DNA from: Planctomycetota bacterium
Lineage (GTDB): Bacteria > Planctomycetota > Planctomycetia > Gemmatales > Gemmataceae
Assembly (NCBI GenBank): GCA_016177925.1
Contig: JACOUH010000301.1
Span: 1-40,250, forward strand
Length of the DNA: 40,250 nucleotides
Reading direction: 5' to 3'
Numbering within the stretch: position 1 is the first letter of the stretch; every line of letters starts with the position of its first letter. The position numbers and the translations under genes were made by a program. The notes beneath the pieces were generated by a model that searched no databases, was not told the DNA's origin, and saw only the letters and a list, made by a program, of their open reading frames with translations. This document shows positions 17,801 to 25,497 of the stretch, piece after piece.

Positions 17801-19918
17801 CAGGACCAGACGAGCGGAGGGCGTGAGGCCCCCGGGGACGAGAGCGTTGTGTTTGACCTGGTACGGCTGCTGACCGGCCGCGGCGTCGACGAACTGACGC
17901 GCGTTCGCGCCGACCTGGAGCAGATGGCGACAAATGGCAAGACGCCCCTGACACGGGAACTGGGCTACGTTGCCCTGATCGCGGCGGACGGCGGCGTCGA
18001 CAAGGCATGGAAGCTCGGCACGAAGTCGGTGTCGTCGCTGCAGGACCTGGTCAATGCCATGCCATTGGTCCGCGATCCCGGCCAGCGTGCTGCCCTCTAC
18101 CCGAAGGTTGCAGAGCTGCTCGATGGCCTTCCGAAGGAACTGGCCCCGTCCGTGCCGGGCGGGAAGCAGACACTCGGCCGCTTCGTTCGCATCGAGCTGC
18201 CGGGCGAGCAGCGGACATTGACGCTCGCTGAAGTCGAGATATTCAGCGAGGGCCGTAACGTCGCTCGCCAGGGCAAAGCGAGGCAGAAGAACACTGCCTC
18301 CGGTGGCGACGCAGCGCGGGCCATCGACGGCAACAAGAGCGGCTCCTACGCCGCTGGCGGGCAAACGCACACGCAGGAGGGGACGAAGGATCCGTGGTGG
18401 GAGGTCGATCTCGGCCGCGACTATCCGATCGAATCGATTGTCGTCTGGAACCGCACCGACGGTAACCTCGGCAGCCGGCTCAAGGGTTTCACGCTGAAGG
18501 TGCTCGACGCCGGCAAGCGCAGCGTCTTCAAGAAAAAGCAGGTCCCGGCGCCGGAGGTGAAGGTCGCCTTCGAGGTCGGCCGCGGCGCCCCGGAGCGGGT
18601 CATCCGCCGGGCGGCGATGCTGGCTCTCACGTCGGTGCGTGGTCAGGAGCCCGAGACGTTCAAGGCGCTGGCTCGCTTCGTCAAGGAAGACGGCGACCGC
18701 CACGCCGCCGTGCAGGCCCTCTTGCGCATCCCGACGCGGGACTGGCCCAAGGACGAGGCCAAGCCGTTGCTGGACAACCTGCTGGCCTACGTTCGCAAGG
18801 TTCCGGCTGCCGGGCGCACGGCTCCGGCGGTCCTTGACGCGATGCAGCTGGCCGATGCCCTGGCATCGCAACTGCCCCTGGACGAGGCGCGGGCGGCCCG
18901 CAAGGAACTGGGCGAGCTGGGCGTGCGCATGGTCCGTGTCGGCACGGTGCCCGACCAGATGCTTTTCGACAAGGAACGGCTGGTGGTGCGGGCGGGCAAG
19001 CCGGTCGAGTTCTTCTTCGAGAACACCGACCTGATGCCGCACAACTTCGTCATCACGCAGCCGGGGGCGCTGGCCGAGGTCGGCGAACTGGGCGAGGCGC
19101 AGGCGACGCAGCCCGGCGCCCAGGCACGGCACTACGTCCCCGACTCGAAGAAGATCTTGCTGTCGAGCCAGCTGTTACAGCCGCGCGAGTCGCAGAGGCT
19201 CGCCTGGACGGCGCCGGCGAAACCGGGCGTCTACCCCTACGTCTGTACGTATCCGGGGCACTGGCGGCGCATGTTCGGGGCCCTGTACGTCGTCGAGGAC
19301 CTCGACGAATACCTCGCCGACGCGGAGGGCTACCTGGCGAAGCACCCGCTGCCGATCTCCGACGAACTGCTGAAGTTCAACCGGCCACGCAAAGAATGGA
19401 AGTTCGAGGAACTGGCGCCGGTGGTCGAGAGTCTTGCAGGGCGGTCGTTCGCCAATGGCCGGCAGATGTTCCAGGTCGCCAACTGCATTGCCTGCCACAA
19501 GCTCGCCGGCGTCGGCACCGAGATCGGGCAAGACCTGACGAAGCTCGATCCGAAGACGAAACCGACCGACATTCTCCGCGACATCCTCGACCCGTCGGCG
19601 AAGATCGACGACAAGTATCGCTCGTACGTCTTCGAGATGGAGTCGGGCAAGGTCATCACGGGCATGATCCTCGAGGAGACGCCGAAAACGGTAAAGGTGA
19701 TCGAGAACCCGCTGGCCAAGACGCAGCCGCTCGTCTTGAAGAAGTCGCAGATCGTCAAGCGCGAGAAGTCGCCGACGTCGATCATGCCGAAGGGCCTGTT
19801 CGACAAGCTGACGCGCGAGGAGATCCTCGACTTGATCGCCTATGTGGCGGCGAAAGGCGACGCCAAACACAAGCTCTTCCAGGGCGGTCACGACCACGGC
19901 CACGAGCACAAGCACTGA
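14894..19918 (+). CDS. Giant exported multidomain redox protein: SGNH, dehydrogenase, HEAT, F5/8 C, cupredoxin, cytochrome c
   Basis: The start at 14894 gives a signal peptide (LLSSRLLALAAMLTLSLAVL) and 1674 residues. An SGNH-like domain spans ~45-270, with IGNTLADRM at block I, GYNES and INGVHLNEDG. A membrane-bound dehydrogenase/propeller domain (DTDGDGKAD loops) spans ~355-720, and HEAT-like repeats run to ~1080. An F5/8 C (discoidin-like) domain at ~1095-1236 ends PWWEVDLGRDYPIESIVVWN. A cupredoxin at ~1360-1475 keeps His1383 (MPHNFV), Cys1451, His1456 and Met1460, the azurin ligand spacing C-x4-H-x3-M. A cytochrome c follows with CIACH at 1531-1535. The C-terminus is His-rich (GGHDHGHEHKH). 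It probably passes electrons from an unknown oxidation via copper and haem outside the cytoplasm. Confidence 0.88.
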   Translation: MLRFPLLSSRLLALAAMLTLSLAVLTFLPSPQAVRSADAAPAKLELRQGDHICVIGNTLADRMQHDGWLETYLHSRFPRHRLVFRDLGFSGDELTLRLRSASFGSPDQWLTRCKADIVLAFFGYNESFAGPKGLDKFKKDLDDFLKHTLGQKYNGQTAPRLVLFSPIAHEDLHSRNLPDGRDNNNRLKLYTAAMGDVARVNKVHFVDLFAPTLALYDRARKPMTINGVHLNEDGNRAVAEIIDRGLFPGEPTPRDATKLEQLRRAVLDKNFYWFNRYRTVDGYSIYGGRADLRFVAGQTNRDVMDREMEVLDVMTANRDKRIAAVARGGDLKVYDDNTPPFIPVQTNKPGRGPNGLHLFLRGEEAIQHMKLGKGFKINLFADEKKFPELVNPVQTAWDPKGRLWVAVWPTYPHWKPKEEMNDKILILEDTDGDGKADKCTVFADKLHCPTGFEFYNGGVLVAQAPDILFLKDTDGDDKADVRQRVLSGIDSADTHHTANSFVLDPGGALYFQEGTFHHTQVETPYGPPQRCANAGVFRYEPRAQKFDVYISYGFANPHGHVFDRWGQDIVVDGTGANPYHAALFSGHLDYPNKHNAPPQVYKQRTRPCPGMEYLSSRHFPDEFQGTLLVANVIGFQGILRYKIEDKGGSFSGTEQEPVLSSSDPHFRPSDIKIGPDGAIYFLDWHNPIIGHMQHNLRDPSRDREHGRIYRVTYEGRKLLKPVKIAGEPLDKLLDLLKEPEDRVRYRARIELGSRKTVEVLGGAMTWAFKLDPKDPDLEHHLLEVLWLHQSHNVVNERVLKRVLGSKDHRARAAATRVLCYWRDRVPDALELLKKLAADEHPRVRLEAVRAASFFTEPEAIEVPLVSAEKGPDPYIDFVRGETMRALDPYVKKAIAEGKKIKFTTAAGARYFLKSVSTDDLLKLDRSPAVFLELLFRKGVRDEYRREALTALAKQEKKSEVRLLVDALRNQDQTSGGREAPGDESVVFDLVRLLTGRGVDELTRVRADLEQMATNGKTPLTRELGYVALIAADGGVDKAWKLGTKSVSSLQDLVNAMPLVRDPGQRAALYPKVAELLDGLPKELAPSVPGGKQTLGRFVRIELPGEQRTLTLAEVEIFSEGRNVARQGKARQKNTASGGDAARAIDGNKSGSYAAGGQTHTQEGTKDPWWEVDLGRDYPIESIVVWNRTDGNLGSRLKGFTLKVLDAGKRSVFKKKQVPAPEVKVAFEVGRGAPERVIRRAAMLALTSVRGQEPETFKALARFVKEDGDRHAAVQALLRIPTRDWPKDEAKPLLDNLLAYVRKVPAAGRTAPAVLDAMQLADALASQLPLDEARAARKELGELGVRMVRVGTVPDQMLFDKERLVVRAGKPVEFFFENTDLMPHNFVITQPGALAEVGELGEAQATQPGAQARHYVPDSKKILLSSQLLQPRESQRLAWTAPAKPGVYPYVCTYPGHWRRMFGALYVVEDLDEYLADAEGYLAKHPLPISDELLKFNRPRKEWKFEELAPVVESLAGRSFANGRQMFQVANCIACHKLAGVGTEIGQDLTKLDPKTKPTDILRDILDPSAKIDDKYRSYVFEMESGKVITGMILEETPKTVKVIENPLAKTQPLVLKKSQIVKREKSPTSIMPKGLFDKLTREEILDLIAYVAAKGDAKHKLFQGGHDHGHEHKH

Positions 19919-19949
19919 CACTCCACCGTCTCTGAAGGAGTTAGCGTGT

Positions 19950-20277
19950 ATGGAGAATGAAGCAGGTGTTCGAGACGGCGACCGACGGACTTGGGAGGAA
20001 GAATTCGCCGCCGCGGCGCGACGCCCTTTGGCAGTGCGCCTGCGTTACGCCTTTTTGCGCACGTACAAACCGATCTTGGATGACGCTCCCTTTCGGTCGT
20101 TCGAGCGCATGGCTGACTATCGCCAGTGGTGTGAAACCCAACTTCCATCGTGGTTAGAGCGGTTCGCGGCCGGGTCGCACACTAACCCGAAGCGTCAGCG
20201 AGGGACCGGCCCTCGCTGACGCTTCGGGTTAGTGTGCAACGCAAGTGTGAACCGCTCTAGGCTATGGCCGCGTTTGA
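19950..20277 (+). pseudogene. Small conserved gene interrupted by a 101-bp mobile element
   Basis: The frame starts at ATG 19950 after a good GAAGGAG site and reads MENEAGVRDGDRR to QLPSWL, then runs into the repeat (ERFAAGSHTNPKRQRG). Removing the element plus one TA (20157-20259) gives WLGYGRV and a stop at 20275-20277, overlapping the next start at 20264. I recall WCExxLPxWLGYGRV endings in small planctomycete proteins encoded before nucleotidyltransferase-like genes; that link is from memory. As it stands the gene has a replaced C-terminus; the protein may still fold since only about six residues are changed. Confidence 0.65.
20157..20257 (+). mobile_element. 101-bp MITE-like palindromic element, copy 1, with TA duplication
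   Basis: The terminal arms are GAGCGGTTC and GAACCGCTC, with TA on both sides (20155-20156 and 20258-20259). The core is a hairpin: CACACTAACCCGAAGCGTCA and its complement around GCGAGGGACCGGCCCTCGC. The reverse complement is identical over all 101 bases to the copy at 39311-39411. TA duplication fits IS630/Tc1-type transposition. It encodes no protein of its own. Confidence 0.92.
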
Positions 20278-20371
20278 GTACCGACAGGCGGAGGAGTTAC
20301 GCGAAGCATTCGCTCGCCGGGGTGTGCGCTATCTTTTCCTCAGCGAGTCCGGGGCGATCGTCCTCGCTCGG
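20264..20371 (+). pseudogene. Truncated N-terminus of a nucleotidyltransferase-like gene
   Basis: The frame from ATG 20264 reads FEYRQAEELREAFARRGV then RYLFLSESGAIVL, resembling the start of planctomycete proteins of the DUF6036/nucleotidyltransferase type, in which a GxPDxTxDxDL metal motif should follow. Here the similarity stops at about 20365 and the frame enters the antisense of the esterase gene, so the catalytic part is missing. The family name is from recall and is tentative. Confidence 0.45.
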
Positions 20372-22876
20372 CTAGCGCTCCTGCCAGACGAACTCGCCGC
20401 TGTCGACGCTCCAGTCCTGGCCGAAGAAGCCAGCGCCGCGCACGCCGCGGCTCCCGCGCGTCAGCGTCTCCACGCCGAAAACGAGACAATCAGGATAGCC
20501 CGTCCCCGAAACGAAATACGGCAGGCGGTCCGTCAACCGCAGGCCCGTCAGCCCCGCCCCCGCCACGACGCCGACGCTCGCGGTGTCGCTGCCGGGCCGC
20601 GGTCGCACGAACAAGCACGCCAGGCCGTCGCCTTTCTCCGTGTGCTTGTCGACCGATACCTCGCCACGACGCACCTGAACGGGACTGTCGCCCAGCAGCG
20701 GCTTCCACGCGGCGTTGCCGTCGCCGTGGCCGTAGACGATCACGTTGCGGTCGCGTTCCTTGGCGGCGTCGAAGACGGTGTCGGGCACGACGTCGACCGA
20801 GCCGTTGCCGCGATACCAGAACGTCTCGGCGTCGTAGCGGGCCTTGGCATAGGCCCAGGCGTTCTCCTCCTTCGTGCCCTTCGTGCCGTAGACGAAGACC
20901 ATGCGGTTGCGGAAAGCGTCCTTGAACGGCCCGCAGCGGTGTGGCCCCTTCCGTGACGGCGACGGGTGGCTGGTCTGAGCCCAGTTCTCACCCTTGCGCT
21001 CGAACCAGACCCGTGACGTCTTCGCAGGCCAGGCGATCTTCTCGAACTTCTGCCCGTCCAACTCGACCGCCAGCGGCTCGCCGGGCGGGACATGGCCGAG
21101 GTCGAGGGCCAGGCGGGCTACGTTCTCCGTCTTGCCGGTGAAGCGGCGCCGGCCCGGGTCGTAGCGCAGGCTGACCGAAGACGGTTGCATCTGCTTGACC
21201 TGCGCCTCGATGCCGGCCCAGTGACACCAGCCTGACACTCCCGGGCTAGCGGTGGCGAAGTCGACCTGGCGGACGGCCTCGCGGCGCGGCAGGACGCGGC
21301 GGGCGAACAGGTCGAACATCGGCGCCCAGTCGACGCAGTCGGTGCCGGGCTCGTCGGAGGCGTCCCACCAGTGGCCGGCGCCGGGCTGCTCGTGGTAGGA
21401 CAGGTCGCGATGGAACTTCGCCAGCTGCTCCTTCATGGTTCGCGCCTCGCGCACGGGCACGTTGTCGTCCTTGTCCCCGTGCAGGACATAGACGCCAAGC
21501 GCAGCGTAGTTGCGGGCCAGGGCCAGGGTGTCGCTCGGCGAGGCGGCGCGCTGGAGGAGGGCCTCGACCGGCGTCGGCTTCTCGGCCTGGCGGGCCCCGC
21601 CGTAGGACCAGAAACTGATCCAGCCGGCACTGGGGCCGATCGCGGCGAAGCGGTCGGGGAAGGTGGCGCCGAGGTGCCAGACACCATGCCCGCCCATCGA
21701 GTGCCCGGTCAGGTAGACGCGCTGCGGGTCGGTCTTCAGCTCCTTCTGCGCGTGTTCCAGGACCTCCATCGCATCGAGGCGTCCCCAGTCCTCCCAGTCG
21801 AAGCCGAAGGGCCGTCGGTTGGTCGGCGCGACGAGGTGGCCCCACGTCTTGGCCTCGTACGCGGCCGCCTGCCCGTCCGCCTCGACGGCAGCGCCGTGCA
21901 GGCTGAGGAAGAGAGCAGGCGGCGGGCCGTTCTTCTGCAACGGTCGCGCCGGCAGGATGGCGTAATACTGCACGCTGCCGTCGATAGCGCTGCCAAAGGT
22001 GCGCTTATGGAGCTGGTCGCGGCGAGGAACGCTGACGGTGACGGTCGTCCTGCTCAGTTCGTGGGTGGCCTCGCCCTTTCCCTCGATAAGCGCCAGCCGG
22101 ATGTCTACCTTCCCCCTCGCTCGGGAGCCTCCCGGCAGATAAAAGCCGACTTTGCGGACGCTCAAAGGCGTCAAGGAGGGGAGGAACGTGAACGATCCGG
22201 CGTCGCCAGCCGTCGCGCGTAGGCGCAGGCCCTCGAGGGTCTTCTCCGTGGCGTTGACGACAAGGACGGCGCCGAGGCCCGGTTTGCTGTCGTCCTCGAG
22301 CAGGTCGGGCAAGGTCGTGTCGCGAGTGTCGAGGAAGAGCGGCTTCTCCGGCGGGACCAGACGAACGCGGAGCGAGCCGCGGCCGACGTGGAAGAGAAGG
22401 TCGTTGTCGCCCTTGCGCAGGGCGATCGGCAGGCTGACGAGGGAGTTGGAGTAGGGATCACCGGTGCGGGGCTCGCCGTTGACGTACGCCAGGGCATGCC
22501 CGCTGGCCTGCAGCAGCATCACGCGCGGGGCGTCAACCTTAACACGCCAGAAGAGATAGCCGCCGCGCAGGGCGGGATGGTTGACGGCACCGTCCTTGGC
22601 CGTCGTGGCCTCCCAGGTGCGCGTCGCCCCACCGGGCAACGCCAGCTTGTCGCCGGCCTTGGGGGCCTTCCAGCGACCGCCAACCATCTCGGCCTGGAGG
22701 ATGTCGACCGGCAACGGAACCCGACCGTAGCGGCCGACCGGGGCAAGACCGAGGCAGTCACCGAGGACGACCTCGCCTGCCGTGGGGGCTTCCGCCGGCG
22801 CGAGAGGCGGAGACGGGGAGAAGGGCCCCAAGAGGACGGCGAACAGGACCGAGTAAGCCCGCGGAAGGTCCTTCAT
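20372..22876 (-). CDS. Secreted alpha/beta-hydrolase (prolyl-oligopeptidase/feruloyl-esterase-like)
   Basis: Starting at 22876, after AGGAA on the minus strand, the product is 834 residues with a hydrophobic signal (AYSVLFAVLLGPF). Residues ~30-300 are β-sandwich-like. An α/β-hydrolase domain follows: ALFLSLHGAAVEADGQ near the oxyanion strand, nucleophile Ser393 in TGHSMGGHG, Asp in LHGDKDDNVPV, and His in PGAGHWWD. A C-terminal β-rich part from ~540 contains MVFVYGTKGTKEENAWAY. The family hydrolyses esters or peptides; the substrate is unknown. Its 3' end abuts the truncated gene at 20264. Confidence 0.85.
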   Translation of the reverse strand: MKDLPRAYSVLFAVLLGPFSPSPPLAPAEAPTAGEVVLGDCLGLAPVGRYGRVPLPVDILQAEMVGGRWKAPKAGDKLALPGGATRTWEATTAKDGAVNHPALRGGYLFWRVKVDAPRVMLLQASGHALAYVNGEPRTGDPYSNSLVSLPIALRKGDNDLLFHVGRGSLRVRLVPPEKPLFLDTRDTTLPDLLEDDSKPGLGAVLVVNATEKTLEGLRLRATAGDAGSFTFLPSLTPLSVRKVGFYLPGGSRARGKVDIRLALIEGKGEATHELSRTTVTVSVPRRDQLHKRTFGSAIDGSVQYYAILPARPLQKNGPPPALFLSLHGAAVEADGQAAAYEAKTWGHLVAPTNRRPFGFDWEDWGRLDAMEVLEHAQKELKTDPQRVYLTGHSMGGHGVWHLGATFPDRFAAIGPSAGWISFWSYGGARQAEKPTPVEALLQRAASPSDTLALARNYAALGVYVLHGDKDDNVPVREARTMKEQLAKFHRDLSYHEQPGAGHWWDASDEPGTDCVDWAPMFDLFARRVLPRREAVRQVDFATASPGVSGWCHWAGIEAQVKQMQPSSVSLRYDPGRRRFTGKTENVARLALDLGHVPPGEPLAVELDGQKFEKIAWPAKTSRVWFERKGENWAQTSHPSPSRKGPHRCGPFKDAFRNRMVFVYGTKGTKEENAWAYAKARYDAETFWYRGNGSVDVVPDTVFDAAKERDRNVIVYGHGDGNAAWKPLLGDSPVQVRRGEVSVDKHTEKGDGLACLFVRPRPGSDTASVGVVAGAGLTGLRLTDRLPYFVSGTGYPDCLVFGVETLTRGSRGVRGAGFFGQDWSVDSGEFVWQER

Positions 22877-23140
22877 CGGCTTGATTCCTGCTCCAAGAGG
22901 GATCGCCCAGGCGCTCACGGCTAGTCCAGGCGTGGTTGATGCAAGTTACCCGAAGCGCGGCCAGGTGGTGGAGCGGGGCTTCGCGGACGACAAGGAGCAC
23001 CGCGGCCTGCGCCGCTCTGCTTGCGATGCGCGACCTGTTGGTAGGAATCGCAGGCCCTCCGAAACGCTGTGACAGGATATACCTTGGAGACAAGAGGAAA
23101 CTGTTTGCAGGTGGTTGCCAGAGTGGCGCGGGTGATTGGT

Positions 23141-24616
23141 TCATGAGGCCTGGCCGGGCTCGGTCTCCTCCTCGGCGTCTTCCTCGGCGGGCCCGGGGGG
23201 TGCCGTTGACTCCAGGCCGTAGAGCTTCAGCTTCTTTCGCACCGTCGCCCGGTTGAGCCCGAGCCACTGGGCCGCCACCCAGCGGTTGTCCTGCAGGCGC
23301 CGCATCACCTCCTCCAGCAGCGCCGGCTCCACAGAGCGGAGCAGCTCATCGTACAGGCCCGACGGAGAGCTGCTGCCGGCGGCACGGATGCGCTCCGCGG
23401 CCCAGCGTCGCACCATGCCGGCCAGCTGTTCGGACGGGTTGGCCAGCAACGGATCACCGCTGAAGCGCGGGAAGTGTTCCGGCCGTAGCGGACCACCGCG
23501 AGCGATGATCGCCGCATGCTCCAGGGCATTGCGCAGCTCGCGGACGTTACCGAACCACGGCAGCGACTGCAGGAAACGGACCGTCTCCGGCAGCAGAGAC
23601 TGCGAGCGGGCCCCGAAGCGAGCCAGGAAATGCTCGGCCAGCAAGGGAATGTCCTCCTTCCGCTCTCGCAAAGGAGGCAGTTCCACCTGGAAGACGTTGA
23701 GGCGGAAGAAGAGGTCGTTGCGGAAGTGGCCCTCGGCGACACGCCGCGCCAGGTCCTGGTTGGTCGCCGACAGGATGCGGAGGTTGAGCGGCTGAGGCTG
23801 GCTGCTGCCGACGGGGAAGACCTCGTTCTGCTCGAGCACGCGCAGGAGCTTGACCTGGACGGGGGGCGGGATGTCGGCGACCTCGTCGAGGAAGACGGTG
23901 CCGCCATCGGCGAGGGCGAGCAGGCCCGGGCGTGACTGGCCGGCGCCGGTGAAGGCGCCTTTGACGTGGCCGAACAGCTCGCTCTCGACAAGGTTGGGGT
24001 TGAGGGCCGCGATGTGGACCGGCAGGAAGGGGCCGTGCCGCCGTTTGCTGTGGCGGTGCAGGGCGCGGGCGACCAGTTCCTTGCCGGTGCCACTCTCGCC
24101 GCTGATCAGCACACAGGCGTCGTGGGCGGCGACGAGAGCGATGCGCTTGAACACGGCCTGGATAGCGGGACTGCGACCAACGAACTCTCCGGGAGCGGCC
24201 TGCTCGTGGCCATCGCCCGGCTCACCGTCAGGACCGAGTTGGTCCGCCTCGGCGGGTTGGCGCTGGAGCGCGCGGCTGACGGCGTCGAGGGCCTGCGACA
24301 GGTCGAACGGCTTGGTGAGGTACTCGAAAGCGCCCCCCTCGACCGCCTTGACCGCCGTGTCGAGGTTGCCAAAGGCGGTGATGACAATGACCGGCACGGC
24401 CGGCAGGCGCTCGCGCAGCAAGTTGAGAGCGGTCAGCCCGTCCATTCCGGGCAGGCGGACGTCGAGGATGATGACGTCCGGGGCCTGGCGCTCGATGACG
24501 GCAAGGGCCTGTTCGGCAGAGGCGGCGACGGTCGCCTTGTGGCCTTCACGGCCCAGGGCGCGGCCGAGCGCCCAGCACACCGCTTCTTCGTCGTCAACAA
24601 TCAGGACGTGTCTCAT
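23141..24616 (-). CDS. Sigma-54-dependent NtrC-family response regulator
   Basis: From MRHVLIVDDEE (24616) the protein has 491 residues. The receiver domain keeps Asp8/Asp9, phospho-acceptor Asp52 in IILDVRLPG and Lys102 in LTKP. The AAA+ domain has FVGRSPAIQAVF, Walker A GESGTGKE, the sigma-54-contacting GAFTGAGQSRPG loop, and LDEVADIPPPVQ. A C-terminal Fis-type helix-turn-helix ends RWVAAQWLGLNRATVRKKLKLYGL. It should activate sigma-54 promoters when phosphorylated. No histidine kinase is adjacent. Upstream in-frame starts (ATG 24622, GTG 24643) are possible. Confidence 0.92.
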   Translation of the reverse strand: MRHVLIVDDEEAVCWALGRALGREGHKATVAASAEQALAVIERQAPDVIILDVRLPGMDGLTALNLLRERLPAVPVIVITAFGNLDTAVKAVEGGAFEYLTKPFDLSQALDAVSRALQRQPAEADQLGPDGEPGDGHEQAAPGEFVGRSPAIQAVFKRIALVAAHDACVLISGESGTGKELVARALHRHSKRRHGPFLPVHIAALNPNLVESELFGHVKGAFTGAGQSRPGLLALADGGTVFLDEVADIPPPVQVKLLRVLEQNEVFPVGSSQPQPLNLRILSATNQDLARRVAEGHFRNDLFFRLNVFQVELPPLRERKEDIPLLAEHFLARFGARSQSLLPETVRFLQSLPWFGNVRELRNALEHAAIIARGGPLRPEHFPRFSGDPLLANPSEQLAGMVRRWAAERIRAAGSSSPSGLYDELLRSVEPALLEEVMRRLQDNRWVAAQWLGLNRATVRKKLKLYGLESTAPPGPAEEDAEEETEPGQAS

Positions 24617-25017
24617 GAGCATGCCGTGAAGGAGTTTGCCCACCGTCGAAGGGCCGCCCCGGCGACCTCGCGAAGCACATTCACCCTCTCCTCAGTTTAC
24701 CACGTCCCTGCAACGGACGGCAGGTCCCTGACTTGGTCCTGTACCCCGACGATTCCACGAGGATGGGACAGGGATTGCGCTTTGTGCAGGAGTCTTTCCT
24801 GGTCGCCCGATAAGCTGCCGCCCCTGGAAGAATCCGCTCGCCAACGCAAGCCGAACCGCAAGCGGGCCTGACCGCGCCTTGCACCTGTCTTGCACTCTCC
24901 CCAGACATCTTGCGTCCTCTCGTGCCCGCCGGGAAAGAGCAAGGGGCGGGTTGAAGACCCGCCCCTCGACGTAAACCCTTGTCCTCTCTCGTCTTCTTCT
25001 GTCCCCTTGTGTCCCAG
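24617..25017. other. Intergenic region, one hairpin only
   Basis: No gene is seen here. The only structure I note is the hairpin at 24942-24966, downstream of the tRNA on the minus strand. Confidence 0.6.
24942..24966 (-). terminator. Hairpin downstream of tRNA-Ile, possible terminator
   Basis: A perfect 10-bp stem (AGGGGCGGGT/ACCCGCCCCT) with a 5-nt loop lies 52 bp past the tRNA 3' end. On the minus strand it is followed by TGCTCTTTCCC, a weak T-rich tract. Confidence 0.4.
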
Positions 25018-25379
25018 TGGGCCGGACAGGACTCGAACCTGTAACCAAGGGATTATGCCTACCACTTCGGCTTTCGCCGCCAGGCGTGCCCCTGTTCGTG
25101 GTCTGGACTGTGCCTTCACCCTGGACGAAACGTCTTTAGGTGCCTCCGTGTCCAGTCTCTACACCTTCCCAGCATCTGGGCTTGGCTCGGCGTTGGCATG
25201 GGCGGACGCGGGCAAGCGTCTCCTGCAGCGTTCGCCGACTTTACGGAGGTACGGCGCCGCAATTTCTCGCGGCGCGACCCGGTGCGTGACGCGCGGCGGG
25301 CCGGGAGAGCACGTCCCGGTTTCAAGTGCCCGCCAGGAGCCACTCCAAGTCCCCTGCTCTGCCGTTGAGCTACCGGCCC
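25018..25379 (-). tRNA. tRNA-Ile(CAU), split by a group I intron
   Basis: The 5' exon (25379-25348, 32 nt) and 3' exon (25057-25018, 40 nt) join to a 72-nt cloverleaf. The acceptor stem is GGGCCGG/CCGGCCC, the D stem GCTC/GAGC, the anticodon stem GGGGA/TCCCT with loop CTCATAA, and the T stem ACAGG/CCTGT with TTCGAGT. The discriminator is A and no CCA is encoded. The ACTCATAATC anticodon loop and TTGGTT variable region match bacterial tRNA-Ile2, whose C34 is modified to lysidine to read AUA. Elongator Met is the alternative for a CAU anticodon; the arm sequences favour Ile. Confidence 0.88.
25058..25347 (-). ncRNA. Group I intron in the tRNA-Ile anticodon loop
   Basis: The 290-nt intron lies between U33 and C34 and ends in G, as group I introns must. 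Pairings visible on the minus strand are: P3 CCTCCGT (25249-25243) with ACGGAGG (25149-25143); P4 TCGGCG (25238-25233) with CGCCGA (25192-25187); P5-like GACGC/GCGTC; P6 CCCAG-ATG-CTGGG (25180-25168); P7 GACTG (25157-25153) with CAGTC (25110-25106); P8 GACG-TTT-CGTC (25134-25124). A GAAA tetraloop hairpin lies in P9. The core AAGGTGTAGAGACT and GGTGAAGGCACAGTCCAG closely resembles the Azoarcus tRNA-Ile intron (subgroup IC3). It has no open frame, so no homing endonuclease. Confidence 0.9.
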
Positions 25380-25497
25380 TCTCTTGAGGCGGAGGGAGCC
25401 AGACGGGAATGGGTTCGCTCCCGCCCGGAGATCGTACGCTAGCACAACCCGACCGCCGCGGCAATACGCCCCGCGACCCCTCTGAACCCGGGAAGCC

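Noticed and set aside
17096..19132. 678-codon minus-strand frame
   Set aside because: It is antisense to the HEAT, F5/8 C and cupredoxin parts of the giant gene and has no recognisable domain.
20264..20956. 230-codon plus-strand gene
   Set aside because: Only its first ~34 residues look real; the rest is antisense to the esterase.
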